This document shows, in pieces, positions 8,135 to 17,190 of a stretch of 64,000 bases of DNA. The notes below the pieces were generated by a model that was given only the letters and a program-made list of their open reading frames with translations, had not been told where the DNA came from and searched no databases. Location of the stretch: the NCBI GenBank assembly GCA_026390575.1, contig JAPLFR010000001.1, positions 248,001 to 312,000 of the forward strand, read 5' to 3'. Every line of letters begins with the position of its first letter. Within the stretch, counting starts at the first letter, position 1. Source of the DNA: Ignavibacteriales bacterium (GTDB lineage Bacteria; Bacteroidota; Ignavibacteria; UBA10030). The position numbers and the translations under genes are program-made.

Positions 8135-8856
8135 AAAACAATATCATAAAATCACTGCCTTGGATAGCTCTGATTTCCGGATTATCAGCTATACTGATTT
8201 TTGTATTAAGTATTTTTTTCTACAACCATAAAAATACTGAAAACACTGAAAATCGGCTTAAAAGTCAAAACCTTCTTAACGGTTTTCAGAATTTGAATGC
8301 ATCAGATATATCGGGCGATTTATTTAAATCCCGTTTAAACGATCTGCTTAAGAATCCCGAGATTTCTACAGTTTGGTTTATATCCAATAACGGAACGTTT
8401 ATTTATGCTAATGGATTCCTTGCTGCATCTACTCCGCTTAATAGAAATGTGTCGGAACTTGCAACCAGTGAAACTAAAGAAATTGTTCATTCAATAAGTG
8501 ACAACCTCTCAGAAGAACAAAAGTTATTATTATTATCGGCTTCAGCTATTCAAAGGGAAGGAGAGCATAATGATATTGTTAACCATCTTTTAGTCCCAAT
8601 AAAAAATAACAATAGCGGTTTGGCAGGTTTTATAGGTCTATCATATAATATTGAAAACAAGGATAATGTATGGGGAAAAAGTATCCTAATAATTGGCATT
8701 TTATTCTTTTTCAGTTTTATTATTTACTGGATATCATTACCTGTTTGGGTCTACTTTGATTCCCGACAAAAAGAAGAAAAATATGTTTTATGGACATTGT
8801 TTGTATTGATTGGCAACTTACCAGCCTATATAGCATATCTTCTTATTAGGAAGTAA
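8131..8856 (+). CDS. Membrane protein with extracytoplasmic sensor-like domain; third gene of the sigma module
   Basis: The 241-aa protein has one N-terminal transmembrane helix (WIALISGLSAILIFVLSIFF), an extracytoplasmic stretch of about 150 residues including VWFISNNGTFIYANGF, which resembles a PAS/PDC-like sensor strand pair, and two C-terminal helices. The last segment, WVYFDSRQKEEKYVLWTLFVLIGNLPAYIAYLLIRK in outline, resembles the short phospholipase-D-nuclease N-terminal (PLDc_N) membrane hairpin. It has no kinase or cyclase output domain. Translational coupling (4-bp overlap) and shared low G+C suggest it works with the sigma factor, perhaps as signal receiver. Function is inferred, not known. 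Confidence 0.6.
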   Translation: MKNNIIKSLPWIALISGLSAILIFVLSIFFYNHKNTENTENRLKSQNLLNGFQNLNASDISGDLFKSRLNDLLKNPEISTVWFISNNGTFIYANGFLAASTPLNRNVSELATSETKEIVHSISDNLSEEQKLLLLSASAIQREGEHNDIVNHLLVPIKNNNSGLAGFIGLSYNIENKDNVWGKSILIIGILFFFSFIIYWISLPVWVYFDSRQKEEKYVLWTLFVLIGNLPAYIAYLLIRK

Positions 8857-8929
8857 TATTTAAAACAAAAAAAGAAAAAAGTATGGCGGTGTATTATCAA
8901 CCGGTGTAAAAGAATTGAAGGATACAAAA

Positions 8930-9925
8930 ATGAATCCATTACGTGTTGGTGTTATTGGCGTTGGACACCTTGGCAGTCTTCATGCAAAAATGTATGCGGA
9001 GATTTCTTCGGTAAAGTTGGTCGGCGTATATGATCTTGACTCGCAGCGAGCTGAAAAGTTAGCGGCGGAGTTTGGAATCAAAGCATTTTCGACTCTCGAT
9101 AATCTGTTGTCTCAAGTCGAAGCGGTCAGCATTGCCACGGTGACGCAATCGCATTATGATGTGGCGATGCAAGTGATCAAGCGCGGTGTGCATCTCCTCA
9201 TCGAGAAACCAATTACTGCCACTATTGAACAGGCAAAAGCGCTGACCGAACGGGCGGAGATAAACGGGTTGAAATTGCAAGTCGGACATATTGAACGGTT
9301 CAATCCGGCTATTCTTGCCCTGGAACCATATAATATTACGCCTTTGTTTATTGAATCACACCGGCTGGCGCAATTTAACCCGCGAGGATCGGATGTGGCG
9401 GTTGTGCTCGACTTGATGATTCATGATATTGATTTGATTTTGAGCCTGGTGAAATCGAAAGTGTCGCGCATTGATGCCAACGGTATTGCTGTCATCTCGG
9501 ATACACCCGATATTGCCAACGCGCGTCTGCAATTCGAAAATGGCTGTGTTGCGAATGTAACAGCAAGCCGCATCTCGCAAAATAAAATGCGCAAGATGCG
9601 CCTGTTTCAACGAGACGCATACATATCCATCGATTTTGCGCAAGGATTGGCAGAAGTATTTCGTTTGGTTGATGAGCAGACACCTAACGTAAAATCGACG
9701 ATGATGCTTGGCAAGATTGATCAAGGCCAGCACAAACGGATCATTATATATGAGCAGCCAGAAGTACAGGAAGTGAATGCCTTGAAGTATGAACTTGAGC
9801 GCTTTATCGAGTCTGTGCAAAAGAATAGTGAAACGCCGGTTACCGGCCGCGATGGTTTGCATGCACTGGAAGTGGCGCAGGAAATTTTACAGAAGATCGA
9901 ATCGCAGAAAATTACAACCGCATAG
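8930..9925 (+). CDS. Gfo/Idh/MocA-family NAD(P)-dependent dehydrogenase
   Basis: The ATG at 8930, preceded by GAAGGA at 8917-8922, is preferred over an in-frame TTG at 8915 that precedes the ribosome-binding site. The 331-aa product has the Rossmann motif VGVIGVGHLGSLHA near the N-terminus, the family EKPIT motif with the catalytic-region Lys (LLIEKPITA, about 90-98) and a second-domain HDIDL (about 165-170) with the usual histidine. The GHIERFNPA motif is typical of members near lipid A or nucleotide-sugar genes such as GnnA-like UDP-GlcNAc 3-dehydrogenases, but no such neighbour is present, so the substrate is unassigned. The next gene starts 2 nt after its stop. Confidence 0.87.
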   Translation: MNPLRVGVIGVGHLGSLHAKMYAEISSVKLVGVYDLDSQRAEKLAAEFGIKAFSTLDNLLSQVEAVSIATVTQSHYDVAMQVIKRGVHLLIEKPITATIEQAKALTERAEINGLKLQVGHIERFNPAILALEPYNITPLFIESHRLAQFNPRGSDVAVVLDLMIHDIDLILSLVKSKVSRIDANGIAVISDTPDIANARLQFENGCVANVTASRISQNKMRKMRLFQRDAYISIDFAQGLAEVFRLVDEQTPNVKSTMMLGKIDQGQHKRIIIYEQPEVQEVNALKYELERFIESVQKNSETPVTGRDGLHALEVAQEILQKIESQKITTA

Positions 9926-9927
9926 AT

Positions 9928-11364
9928 ATGATAACAAAGTGTATTGATATTCAGGATGAGATTCTGAAACGCGTCGGTGTTATTGCCGACCGTGAGGGTA
10001 TTGCAGCGTACGTTGTTGGCGGCTATGTGCGTGATATCCTGCTTGGCAGGGAAGGTAAAGATACGGACATCGTTGTTATCGGCAGCGGTGTGGAGTTTGC
10101 AAAAATTGTTGCGAAAGATTTTGGCAGAACAAATCTTATTCTCTTTGAAAACTTTGGGACAGCAATGTTGCCGCTGGATGACAGGAAATTGGAATTTGTC
10201 GGTGCACGAAAAGAAAGTTATCGGAAAGATTCCCGGAACCCGCATGTCGAAGCCGGCACGCTGAACGAAGATTTGTCACGGCGTGATTTTACCGTGAATG
10301 CAATGGCCGCAAGTCTCAATGAAAAAACCTTCGGCGAAATTATCGACCCGTTTAATTGTGAAGGTGATCTGCAGGAAAAGATTCTGCGCACACCGCTCGA
10401 CCCGGAAGTTACATTCGACGATGATCCGCTCCGCATTATGCGCGCGATGCGTTTTGCCTCACAGCTTGGATTTACCATTGAGCCGAATGTGCTGAACGCT
10501 GCACAGAAAATGGCTGGGCGGCTGGCGATTGTTTCTCAGGAGCGCATCTCGGATGAATTCTTGAAAATCATGTCAAGTTCCGCTCCGTCCATCGGACTTC
10601 AATTGATGTACGACTCAGGTGTTCTGCAGGTTGTTTTTCCAGAAGTTGCACAGATGGCAGGCGTGGATCAATTAAAAGAGTATCATCACAAAGATGTTTT
10701 CAAACATACGCTGCAGGTTGTGGATAAAGTTGCAGCAGCATCGGATAATCTTTGGCTGCGCATGGCGGCGCTTCTGCACGATATAGGCAAACCGAAAACG
10801 AAAGCATTCAAACCGGAAATTGGCTGGACATTTCATGGACACGAAGATCTCGGCGCACGAATGGCAAAGCGCATCTTCCGCCGGATGCGATTTCCGCTGG
10901 AGAACCTTCCATACATAGAAAAACTAATTCGCCTTCACCTCCGTCCACAGGCATTAGTTGATGATGGCGTGACAGATTCCGCTGTTCGCCGATTGATGTT
11001 TGAAACCGGCAACGATATTGATGACCTTATGGTATTATGTCGGGCTGATATTACTTCAAAGAATCAAAAACTTGTAGAGCACGTAAAACGAAACTACGAG
11101 CTTGTTATCACCAAGATGGTAGAAGTAGAAGAAAAAGATCGTATCAGAAATTGGCAGCCGCCGTTGCGTGGCGAAGAAATAATGTCGGTGTGCGGACTTA
11201 CCGAAGGCCCGATGGTGGGTGTGTTAAAGGACAAAATCACCGATGCCATTCTCGATGGTGCTATTCCGAACGAACACGATGCCGCTTTACAATACCTTCT
11301 TTCAATCAAAAATGAAGTGATGAATCGGCCGCCTATGAAGAAGAGACGTTATCCTGAAAAATGA
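9928..11364 (+). CDS. cca: CCA tRNA nucleotidyltransferase / poly(A) polymerase family with HD domain
   Basis: The 478-aa protein starts with the class II nucleotidyltransferase core GGYVRDILLG (31-40) and the metal-binding DxD pair D45/D47 (KDTDIVV). It continues with RRDFTVNAMA, the neck motif DDPLRIMRAMRFASQLGF and an HD phosphohydrolase-like domain (LLHDIGKPKT, about 282-291). The enzyme adds or repairs CCA at tRNA 3' ends. The first Asp pair is KDTD instead of the usual DxDL/DLDI. tRNAs in this window have no encoded CCA, so a CCA-adding activity is required in this genome. Spacing of 2 nt suggests co-transcription with the dehydrogenase gene. Confidence 0.92.
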   Translation: MITKCIDIQDEILKRVGVIADREGIAAYVVGGYVRDILLGREGKDTDIVVIGSGVEFAKIVAKDFGRTNLILFENFGTAMLPLDDRKLEFVGARKESYRKDSRNPHVEAGTLNEDLSRRDFTVNAMAASLNEKTFGEIIDPFNCEGDLQEKILRTPLDPEVTFDDDPLRIMRAMRFASQLGFTIEPNVLNAAQKMAGRLAIVSQERISDEFLKIMSSSAPSIGLQLMYDSGVLQVVFPEVAQMAGVDQLKEYHHKDVFKHTLQVVDKVAAASDNLWLRMAALLHDIGKPKTKAFKPEIGWTFHGHEDLGARMAKRIFRRMRFPLENLPYIEKLIRLHLRPQALVDDGVTDSAVRRLMFETGNDIDDLMVLCRADITSKNQKLVEHVKRNYELVITKMVEVEEKDRIRNWQPPLRGEEIMSVCGLTEGPMVGVLKDKITDAILDGAIPNEHDAALQYLLSIKNEVMNRPPMKKRRYPEK

Positions 11365-11506
11365 AACATATATTTAATTTTAAGCGTCCAAACTGCCATG
11401 TAGTATTGAAGTTTTATATATTTGATGCAACTTTACTGTAAATTAACCGTTTATAAGATGTAGTTTTTGATTTCCTGCCAATTTTAGAAACATTGGAGAA
11501 GTATCA

Positions 11507-12859
11507 ATGAAAAAAATAATGGCTTTAATCGTATTAACAGCTTCACTTTGTGGCGCACAAACGCAATCCGGAATTACGAAGACGCTTACATTAAACGATG
11601 CTATTACCGTTTCGCTCCAGCGCAATTTGAATATACAACAGGCGGCAAACGGTATCGATGCTGCACGAAGTGGAGTCCTGGCTGCATATGGTTCTTACAT
11701 GCCGACTCTGTCCGCATCGTCAAGCTGGTCGCGTAATCAACGCGAGTCACCTTCCGGATTGATATACAATTCGGCGACAGGAACATATCTTGCGGCAGGA
11801 GGATCAGATCTGACGACATCGTACTCTGCCGGACTCAGTTTGAATTATACACTCTTTGACGGGCTTTCGCGGGAATCGAATTTTAGTAAGGCAACATCTG
11901 CAAAAGCGATTGCAGAACAGCAGTTCACAAGAACGAAGCAATCAATCATTTTTCAGGTTCAAGCCAGTTATCTAACAGTCCTGCGTAATGAGCAGCTTGT
12001 AAAAGTTAGCGAAGAAAATCTGAAACGAGACCAAAAGCAGTTGGAACGGATTATGGAATCCAGTCGTGTTGGTGCTCTCTCGATCAGTGATGTGTATCGT
12101 CAACAATCGGCTGTAGCATTTGACGAAGTAAATCTCATCAATGCGCAGAACACGTACGATAAATCGAAGGCGGATTTAGTATCACTTATTGGCCTTGACG
12201 TCATGGAAGAATATGCGATTGCCGATCCGGCGATTTCTCCTGACATCGACTCCACTGAACTTGCAACAACAACCCAATCCCTTGGCGGTTTTGGCGATAT
12301 GCGAAAGCGTGCGCTTGTTTCACGTCCGGACTACCAAAACGCAATTGAAAATATGAAGACTGCCGGTTATAGCGTAACAAAAGCATGGGGCAATTACCTT
12401 CCAAGTGCTCGAGCATTTGCAGGATATGGTCTTTCTTCTTCAGAATTGTCGAGTTTATCGGAAAACAAAAATATTAATTGGGGTATCAGCTTAGGTTGGA
12501 CGTTATTCGACGGTTTCTCCACCAATCAAGGTATTCAGATTGCAAAGGTACAGGAACGCAATGCAGAGTTGTCGCTTTATCAAACGGAACGTGACGTCAG
12601 TGTCGATGTAAAGAAGGCATTACTCGATCTCGAAGCTGCACGGAGACAATACGACGCGAGTGCGAAGAGTGTAACTTCTGCCACGCAGGATCGTAAAGTA
12701 GCAGAAGAGAAGTACAATCTCGGTTCTGGTACAATTCTCGATCTTCAAATAGCAAATGCAAATCTTGTGAACGCGCAAGTGACAAAAATAAATTCAACGT
12801 ACGGTTATATCACTGCAAAACGCAATTTGGAATATGTCATCGGTGAACGTAATTACTAA
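11507..12859 (+). CDS. TolC-family outer-membrane efflux protein
   Basis: The 450-aa product has a signal peptide ([18 protein letters not shown]) and two repeated TolC/OEP halves of coiled-coil helices with the family hallmarks [19 protein letters not shown] near the N-terminus, [10 protein letters not shown] and the matching [16 protein letters not shown] in the second half. It forms the trimeric outer-membrane duct of a tripartite exporter. It is the first gene of the efflux locus, 52 nt before the membrane-fusion protein. A 142-bp AT-rich gap before it presumably carries the promoter; ATTGGAGAAG provides the ribosome-binding site. Confidence 0.92.
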   Translation: MKKIMALIVLTASLCGAQTQSGITKTLTLNDAITVSLQRNLNIQQAANGIDAARSGVLAAYGSYMPTLSASSSWSRNQRESPSGLIYNSATGTYLAAGGSDLTTSYSAGLSLNYTLFDGLSRESNFSKATSAKAIAEQQFTRTKQSIIFQVQASYLTVLRNEQLVKVSEENLKRDQKQLERIMESSRVGALSISDVYRQQSAVAFDEVNLINAQNTYDKSKADLVSLIGLDVMEEYAIADPAISPDIDSTELATTTQSLGGFGDMRKRALVSRPDYQNAIENMKTAGYSVTKAWGNYLPSARAFAGYGLSSSELSSLSENKNINWGISLGWTLFDGFSTNQGIQIAKVQERNAELSLYQTERDVSVDVKKALLDLEAARRQYDASAKSVTSATQDRKVAEEKYNLGSGTILDLQIANANLVNAQVTKINSTYGYITAKRNLEYVIGERNY

Positions 12860-12910
12860 AGAAGATCGTCGACAATATTTTTAAAAGTTCATACTACTCA
12901 GGAGTAAGCA

Positions 12911-14176
12911 ATGGCAAATGGTAATGGGAAAAAGAAAAAGAAAAAGATAATCATCTTTTCGATTATCGGAGTGGTGATCATTGTTCTTGGCGTGCTCGTG
13001 TTCCTTGGCAGCAGGCGCGAGACTATCATAACCGTTCAGACGGAAAAAGTTCAGCGGAGAACGATCACGCAGATCGTCTCAGCGACAGGAAAGATACAAC
13101 CGGAAACACAAGTGAAGATTAATGCAGAGGTGAGCGGCGAAATTATCGCATTGCCCGTTCGCGAGGGTCAACGCGTCGCAAAAGGACAATTGCTTGTCCG
13201 CATAAAACCGGATGCATACCAAGCTCAATTAGAAAATGCAGAAGCGTCTTTAGCAATGGCAGATGCCGGCCTTCGCAGAGCCGAGGCAGATTACAACCGT
13301 GCAAAAGAACTTATTGTGAAAAAGCTTATTTCTGATTCTGATATGGACATTGCAAAAGCGAGTTACCTGAGCGCAAAAGCGGGATATGATCAAGCGAATG
13401 CGATCCTAAAACAAAATCGTGAACAGTTTTCAAAGACCACAATTTATTCGCCGATGGCCGGTGTTGTGAGCCAATTGATATCTGAACTTGGGGAGCGCGT
13501 CAGCGGAAGCACGTTTACGCAGGGCACAGAAATTATGACGATAGCCGATCTTACTTCTATGGAAGCACGTGTCGATGTCGGTGAGAATGATGTTGTGATG
13601 GTGCAAAAAGGTGATACGGCGCGGATCGAAGTCGATTCGTATCAAGATCGTAAATTTACCGGCATCGTGACGCAGATTGCTAATACCGCAAAATCGACAG
13701 GCATTGGAACGCAAGACGCGGTGACGAATTTTGAAGTACGTATTCGTATCAATACTCCTGAAGGTATCCAATTCCGGCCGGGGATGTCGATGGCGGCAGA
13801 TATTGAAACGGAAACTCATGCTAACGTTCTCACCGTGCCCATCCAGTCTGTGACAGTACGTGCACCGAAAACGGAAAAGAAAGAAGAACCGAAAGAAGGA
13901 GAAGCGCAATTAGTCGCTGGTAAAAAGAAGGAAGAAGATAAACTTGAAGAAGTGGTGTTTGTTGTGAACAATGGTGCTGTGAAGACGTTACCTGTGAAAC
14001 GCGGCATCAGTAATGATACGTATGTGGAAGTGAAGGCAGATGGCCTTGAGGGGAAAGAAGTGGTGATAGGATCGTTCAAGGCGATCAATCGTGATCTGGA
14101 AGTTGATTCGAAAGTGAAAGTGGACAATAAGTCCTCGAAAAAAACCGGAGCAAGTGCTGACACAGAGAAGAAGTAA
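12911..14176 (+). CDS. Periplasmic adaptor (membrane-fusion) protein of a MacA/HlyD-type exporter
   Basis: The 421-aa protein has a Lys-rich N-terminus and a signal anchor (IIIFSIIGVVIIVLGVLVFLG). It then shows a split biotinyl-lipoyl domain (VSATGKIQPETQVKINAEVSGEI and VVSQLISELGERV) flanking a helical hairpin rich in Ala/Asp/Arg (about residues 95-165), a beta-barrel domain (ARVDVGENDVVMVQKGDTARIEVD) and a membrane-proximal domain. A Lys/Glu-rich insertion (TEKKEEPKEGEAQLVAGKKKEEDKLEE) interrupts the last domain. The N-terminal K-run (KKKKKK) and the C-terminal K-rich tail are also unusual. It links TolC to the inner-membrane permeases encoded downstream. Confidence 0.92.
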   Translation: MANGNGKKKKKKIIIFSIIGVVIIVLGVLVFLGSRRETIITVQTEKVQRRTITQIVSATGKIQPETQVKINAEVSGEIIALPVREGQRVAKGQLLVRIKPDAYQAQLENAEASLAMADAGLRRAEADYNRAKELIVKKLISDSDMDIAKASYLSAKAGYDQANAILKQNREQFSKTTIYSPMAGVVSQLISELGERVSGSTFTQGTEIMTIADLTSMEARVDVGENDVVMVQKGDTARIEVDSYQDRKFTGIVTQIANTAKSTGIGTQDAVTNFEVRIRINTPEGIQFRPGMSMAADIETETHANVLTVPIQSVTVRAPKTEKKEEPKEGEAQLVAGKKKEEDKLEEVVFVVNNGAVKTLPVKRGISNDTYVEVKADGLEGKEVVIGSFKAINRDLEVDSKVKVDNKSSKKTGASADTEKK

Positions 14177-14201
14177 GAAGACAGAGAAAGAAACGATAAG
14201 A

Positions 14202-15179
14202 ATGCAAAAGCTCCTGCGAATATTTGGATTTATTGCTGCGACAGTACTGTTGATACAAACACACTTGCCGGCACAGTCAATTGAAGAAGGTGTTGCGCTT
14301 GTCCAACAAAAGAAATATGCAGAAGCGAAAGCAGTGTTTGAACAAATTCTTGATAAAAACAAGAACGACGCTGAAGCGCATTATCGTCTTGGCTCAGTAT
14401 TACTGAATCGCGGATTTAAAGATCGGGATGTTGATGAAGCAGTTGATCAGCTTGAAGAAGCAGTCGATCTCAATCCCAATAATGCCGACTATCAATTCAG
14501 GTATGGAGCTGCTCTTGGTGAAAAGACTCAAAATGCAGGAATGATTAAACAAGCATTTCTTGCACCCAAAGTAAAAAACGCGTTTAAGCGAGCGGTGGAG
14601 CTCAATCCCAAACTTGTACCGGCGCGTATTGGTTTAGCGCAATATTATCTCATGGCTCCTTCGATTATGGGCGGTGACGAAGATCAGGGTTGGCGCGAGC
14701 TGGATGAAATTGTAAAACAAGATGAACTACAGGGTCGATTGATGAAAGCTCGTTTTTACGAGCGCAATAAGAAACCTGCAGAAGCAGAAAAAGAATGGAA
14801 AACGCTTACGTCATCACAATCAAAGGAATGGAGAGTTTGGAAGGAATATGGATACTTCCATATGCGTACCAAACATCCAGCGGAAGCGGTGAATTGTTTT
14901 CAAAAATACGTTGAGCTTCGACCTGATACAGCAGATTCTTATGAGAGTCTCGCCGAAGCGTTACTTGAGAATGGCAAACCAGATCAGGCGATTGTCCATC
15001 TCCGTAAATCGCTCGAACTAGATAAGAATTTTACCGCTTCTCACTACTATCTTGGCGAAGCGTATCAAGCGAAAGGGCAGAAGAAGGAAGCAAAAGAAAT
15101 GTACCATTTTGTACTTGATGACAAATCCAACGATTCATTTCGCAAAATGGCTGAGAAGAAACTAAAAGAAGTAGAGTAA
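14202..15179 (+). CDS. Exported TPR-repeat protein within the efflux operon
   Basis: Translation from ATG 14202 gives 325 aa with a signal peptide ([22 protein letters not shown]). A longer in-frame start at 14154 would overlap the adaptor gene and lacks the signal at its N-terminus. Several tetratricopeptide repeats follow ([112 protein letters not shown]), predicting an all-helical protein-binding scaffold in the periplasm. It lies between adaptor and ATPase genes, so it probably helps assemble or feed the exporter; this is inference. Confidence 0.85.
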   Translation: MQKLLRIFGFIAATVLLIQTHLPAQSIEEGVALVQQKKYAEAKAVFEQILDKNKNDAEAHYRLGSVLLNRGFKDRDVDEAVDQLEEAVDLNPNNADYQFRYGAALGEKTQNAGMIKQAFLAPKVKNAFKRAVELNPKLVPARIGLAQYYLMAPSIMGGDEDQGWRELDEIVKQDELQGRLMKARFYERNKKPAEAEKEWKTLTSSQSKEWRVWKEYGYFHMRTKHPAEAVNCFQKYVELRPDTADSYESLAEALLENGKPDQAIVHLRKSLELDKNFTASHYYLGEAYQAKGQKKEAKEMYHFVLDDKSNDSFRKMAEKKLKEVE

Positions 15180-15195
15180 TAAAAAGGAAGCCGGA

Positions 15196-15921
15196 ATGTC
15201 AACTATTATTCAACTCACAAACATCACAAAATTCTATCAAGTAGGCGAAGAAAAAGTTCATGCCTTAGATGGTGTTTCCATCCAGATTCAGAAAAATGAA
15301 TATGTGGCAATTATGGGCCCGTCTGGTTCCGGCAAATCAACATTGATGAATATTATTGGCTGTCTTGATACGCCTACGTCTGGTTTGTATGAATTGAACA
15401 ACATAAACGTCAGCGATATGAACGACAATCAGCTTGCCAAGATTCGGAATAAAGAAATCGGATTTGTATTCCAGACGTTTAACTTGCTTGCCAGATCGGA
15501 TGTCCTCCACAATGTTGAACTTCCGCTCATTTATGGCGGCATTGGATCGATGGAGCGGAAGAAATTAGCACGCGCGGCAATAGAACGTGTGGGTTTAACG
15601 GATCGAATCCATCACAAACCCAATGAACTTTCCGGCGGACAACGCCAGCGTGTATCCATAGCGCGTGCTCTTGTGACGCAACCGTCTATCTTGCTTGCAG
15701 ATGAACCGACCGGAAACCTTGATACAAAAACCGGCGACGAAATTATGATGCTCTTCGATATACTGCATAAGGAAGGCAATACAATCATTCTCGTGACTCA
15801 TGAAGAGGATATTGCGTTGCATGCACATCGCCGGATTCGTCTCCGTGATGGTAAAATGGAAGTGGATGAACCAATCAAGAATCGCAAAGTCATAACTCGA
15901 CCGGCAACGGTCATGGCATAA
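15196..15921 (+). CDS. ABC transporter ATPase, MacB/LolD class
   Basis: The 241-aa protein has a complete nucleotide-binding domain: Walker [10 protein letters not shown] (41-49), Q-loop FQTFNLL (about 90-96), signature [15 protein letters not shown] (about 144-158), Walker [13 protein letters not shown] (about 165-176) and switch THE (about 200-202). MacB/LolD ATPases power mechanotransmission rather than substrate passage through the membrane. It is the only ATPase gene in the locus and would have to serve all five permeases. The first permease starts 1 nt after the stop codon, implying coupled translation. A 69-bp relic of its 3' end lies at 18582-18650. Confidence 0.95.
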   Translation: MSTIIQLTNITKFYQVGEEKVHALDGVSIQIQKNEYVAIMGPSGSGKSTLMNIIGCLDTPTSGLYELNNINVSDMNDNQLAKIRNKEIGFVFQTFNLLARSDVLHNVELPLIYGGIGSMERKKLARAAIERVGLTDRIHHKPNELSGGQRQRVSIARALVTQPSILLADEPTGNLDTKTGDEIMMLFDILHKEGNTIILVTHEEDIALHAHRRIRLRDGKMEVDEPIKNRKVITRPATVMA

Positions 15922-15922
15922 A

Positions 15923-17155
15923 ATGAAATTTATATTTGATGAATTCAAAGAAGGAATGGCGATTGCCTTTGCCGCCATCCGTGCCAACAAGATGCGCTCG
16001 GTGTTGACGACACTTGGCATCGTGATCGGCATTGTTTCTGTCACCCTCATGGGAACTGCGATTGAGGGACTGGACCGCGCCTTTAATAAGAGCATTGCGA
16101 CTCTCGGTTCTGATGTGTTGTATATACAGAAATGGTCATGGGCCGATCATGGAGATGATTGGTGGATCATTAAAAATCGGCGAAATGTTCGCATACAGCA
16201 GGCAAAGGATGTTGAAAAGTATTCAGAATATGCAGCAGCGGTGAATCCTGCAACGGGAGCAATGCGGAATGTCAAATATGGACAAAAACTTATAGAGAAC
16301 GTCGTTGTTGTTGGTACTGGCGCTTACTTGCTTGAGACAAGTGGATCCACTATAGCCTTTGGTAGATTTTTTACCCCCATAGAAGCAGATGGAGGACGAC
16401 CGGTGTGCGCTATTGGTTCTGAAGTAGCCGCAAATCTATTTCCTAATGAAAATCCTATTGGGAAAATCATTAAAATCGGTGGGTATGCATACCATGTATT
16501 AGGTGTGTTCGATAAACAAGGGAGTTTTCTTGGATTGCAAAGTCTTGATAATAGGGTCTATGTCCCGATCAATCGGTTCTTTCAAGAATTTATGTCACAT
16601 CGAAGTGATCTTCAGATTATGGTGAAAGCAAAATCGGTGGAAGATTTGGAGAACACGAAAGAAGAAGTCCGTGGTATTTTACGTAGATCGCGCGGTCTTC
16701 AACCGAAGGAGCCGGATGATTTTGCAATCAACCAGCAGGAGACGTTAATCCAGACGTTTAATACAATCGGCGGTGTTATCGCGGCTGTAGGTTTATTTAT
16801 AACAGGAATGTCGCTCTTCGTCGGTGGTATTGGAATCATGAATATCATGTTTGTATCGGTTACAGAGCGCACGAGAGAAATTGGAATCCGCAAAGCAATC
16901 GGAGCGCCCCGGCGAACCATCCTTTTACAGTTCTTGATGGAATCTGCTGCATTATGTCTCATCGGCGGTATCATCGGAATTGTTATCGCCTTTCCGATCA
17001 GTTTGATCATTGATACTTTTCTTCCAACAGCTATGCCCTTAAGTGTAGTATTCATTGCCCTGCTCGTTTCGATTATTGTTGGAGTTGTATCCGGATTTTT
17101 ACCGGCGTACCGTGCTTCGCGTCTCGATCCAGTTGACGCACTGAGATATGAATAG
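15923..17155 (+). CDS. FtsX/MacB-type ABC permease, type A copy 1
   Basis: The 410-aa product has the MacB topology: a first transmembrane helix (about 23-43, VLTTLGIVIGIVSVTLMGTAI), a large periplasmic MacB-PCD domain (about 50-270), then three helices (about 280-305, 330-360, 370-395) in an FtsX domain with the motif TERTREIGIRKAIGAPRRTILLQFL, and a C-terminal PAYRASRLDPVDALRYE. No ATPase domain is fused, unlike E. coli MacB. It pairs with the upstream ATPase and, by inference, with a type B subunit as a heterodimer. Its periplasmic region differs from copy A2 mainly in the first third. Confidence 0.93.
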   Translation: MKFIFDEFKEGMAIAFAAIRANKMRSVLTTLGIVIGIVSVTLMGTAIEGLDRAFNKSIATLGSDVLYIQKWSWADHGDDWWIIKNRRNVRIQQAKDVEKYSEYAAAVNPATGAMRNVKYGQKLIENVVVVGTGAYLLETSGSTIAFGRFFTPIEADGGRPVCAIGSEVAANLFPNENPIGKIIKIGGYAYHVLGVFDKQGSFLGLQSLDNRVYVPINRFFQEFMSHRSDLQIMVKAKSVEDLENTKEEVRGILRRSRGLQPKEPDDFAINQQETLIQTFNTIGGVIAAVGLFITGMSLFVGGIGIMNIMFVSVTERTREIGIRKAIGAPRRTILLQFLMESAALCLIGGIIGIVIAFPISLIIDTFLPTAMPLSVVFIALLVSIIVGVVSGFLPAYRASRLDPVDALRYE

Positions 17156-17190
17156 AGGAAACTTTTTCCTTTAAACTTTTAACTTGATTC

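Noticed and set aside
14154-14201. Start of the TPR protein at 14154
   Set aside because: It overlaps the adaptor gene by 23 bp and would move the signal peptide away from the N-terminus; 14202 is used.
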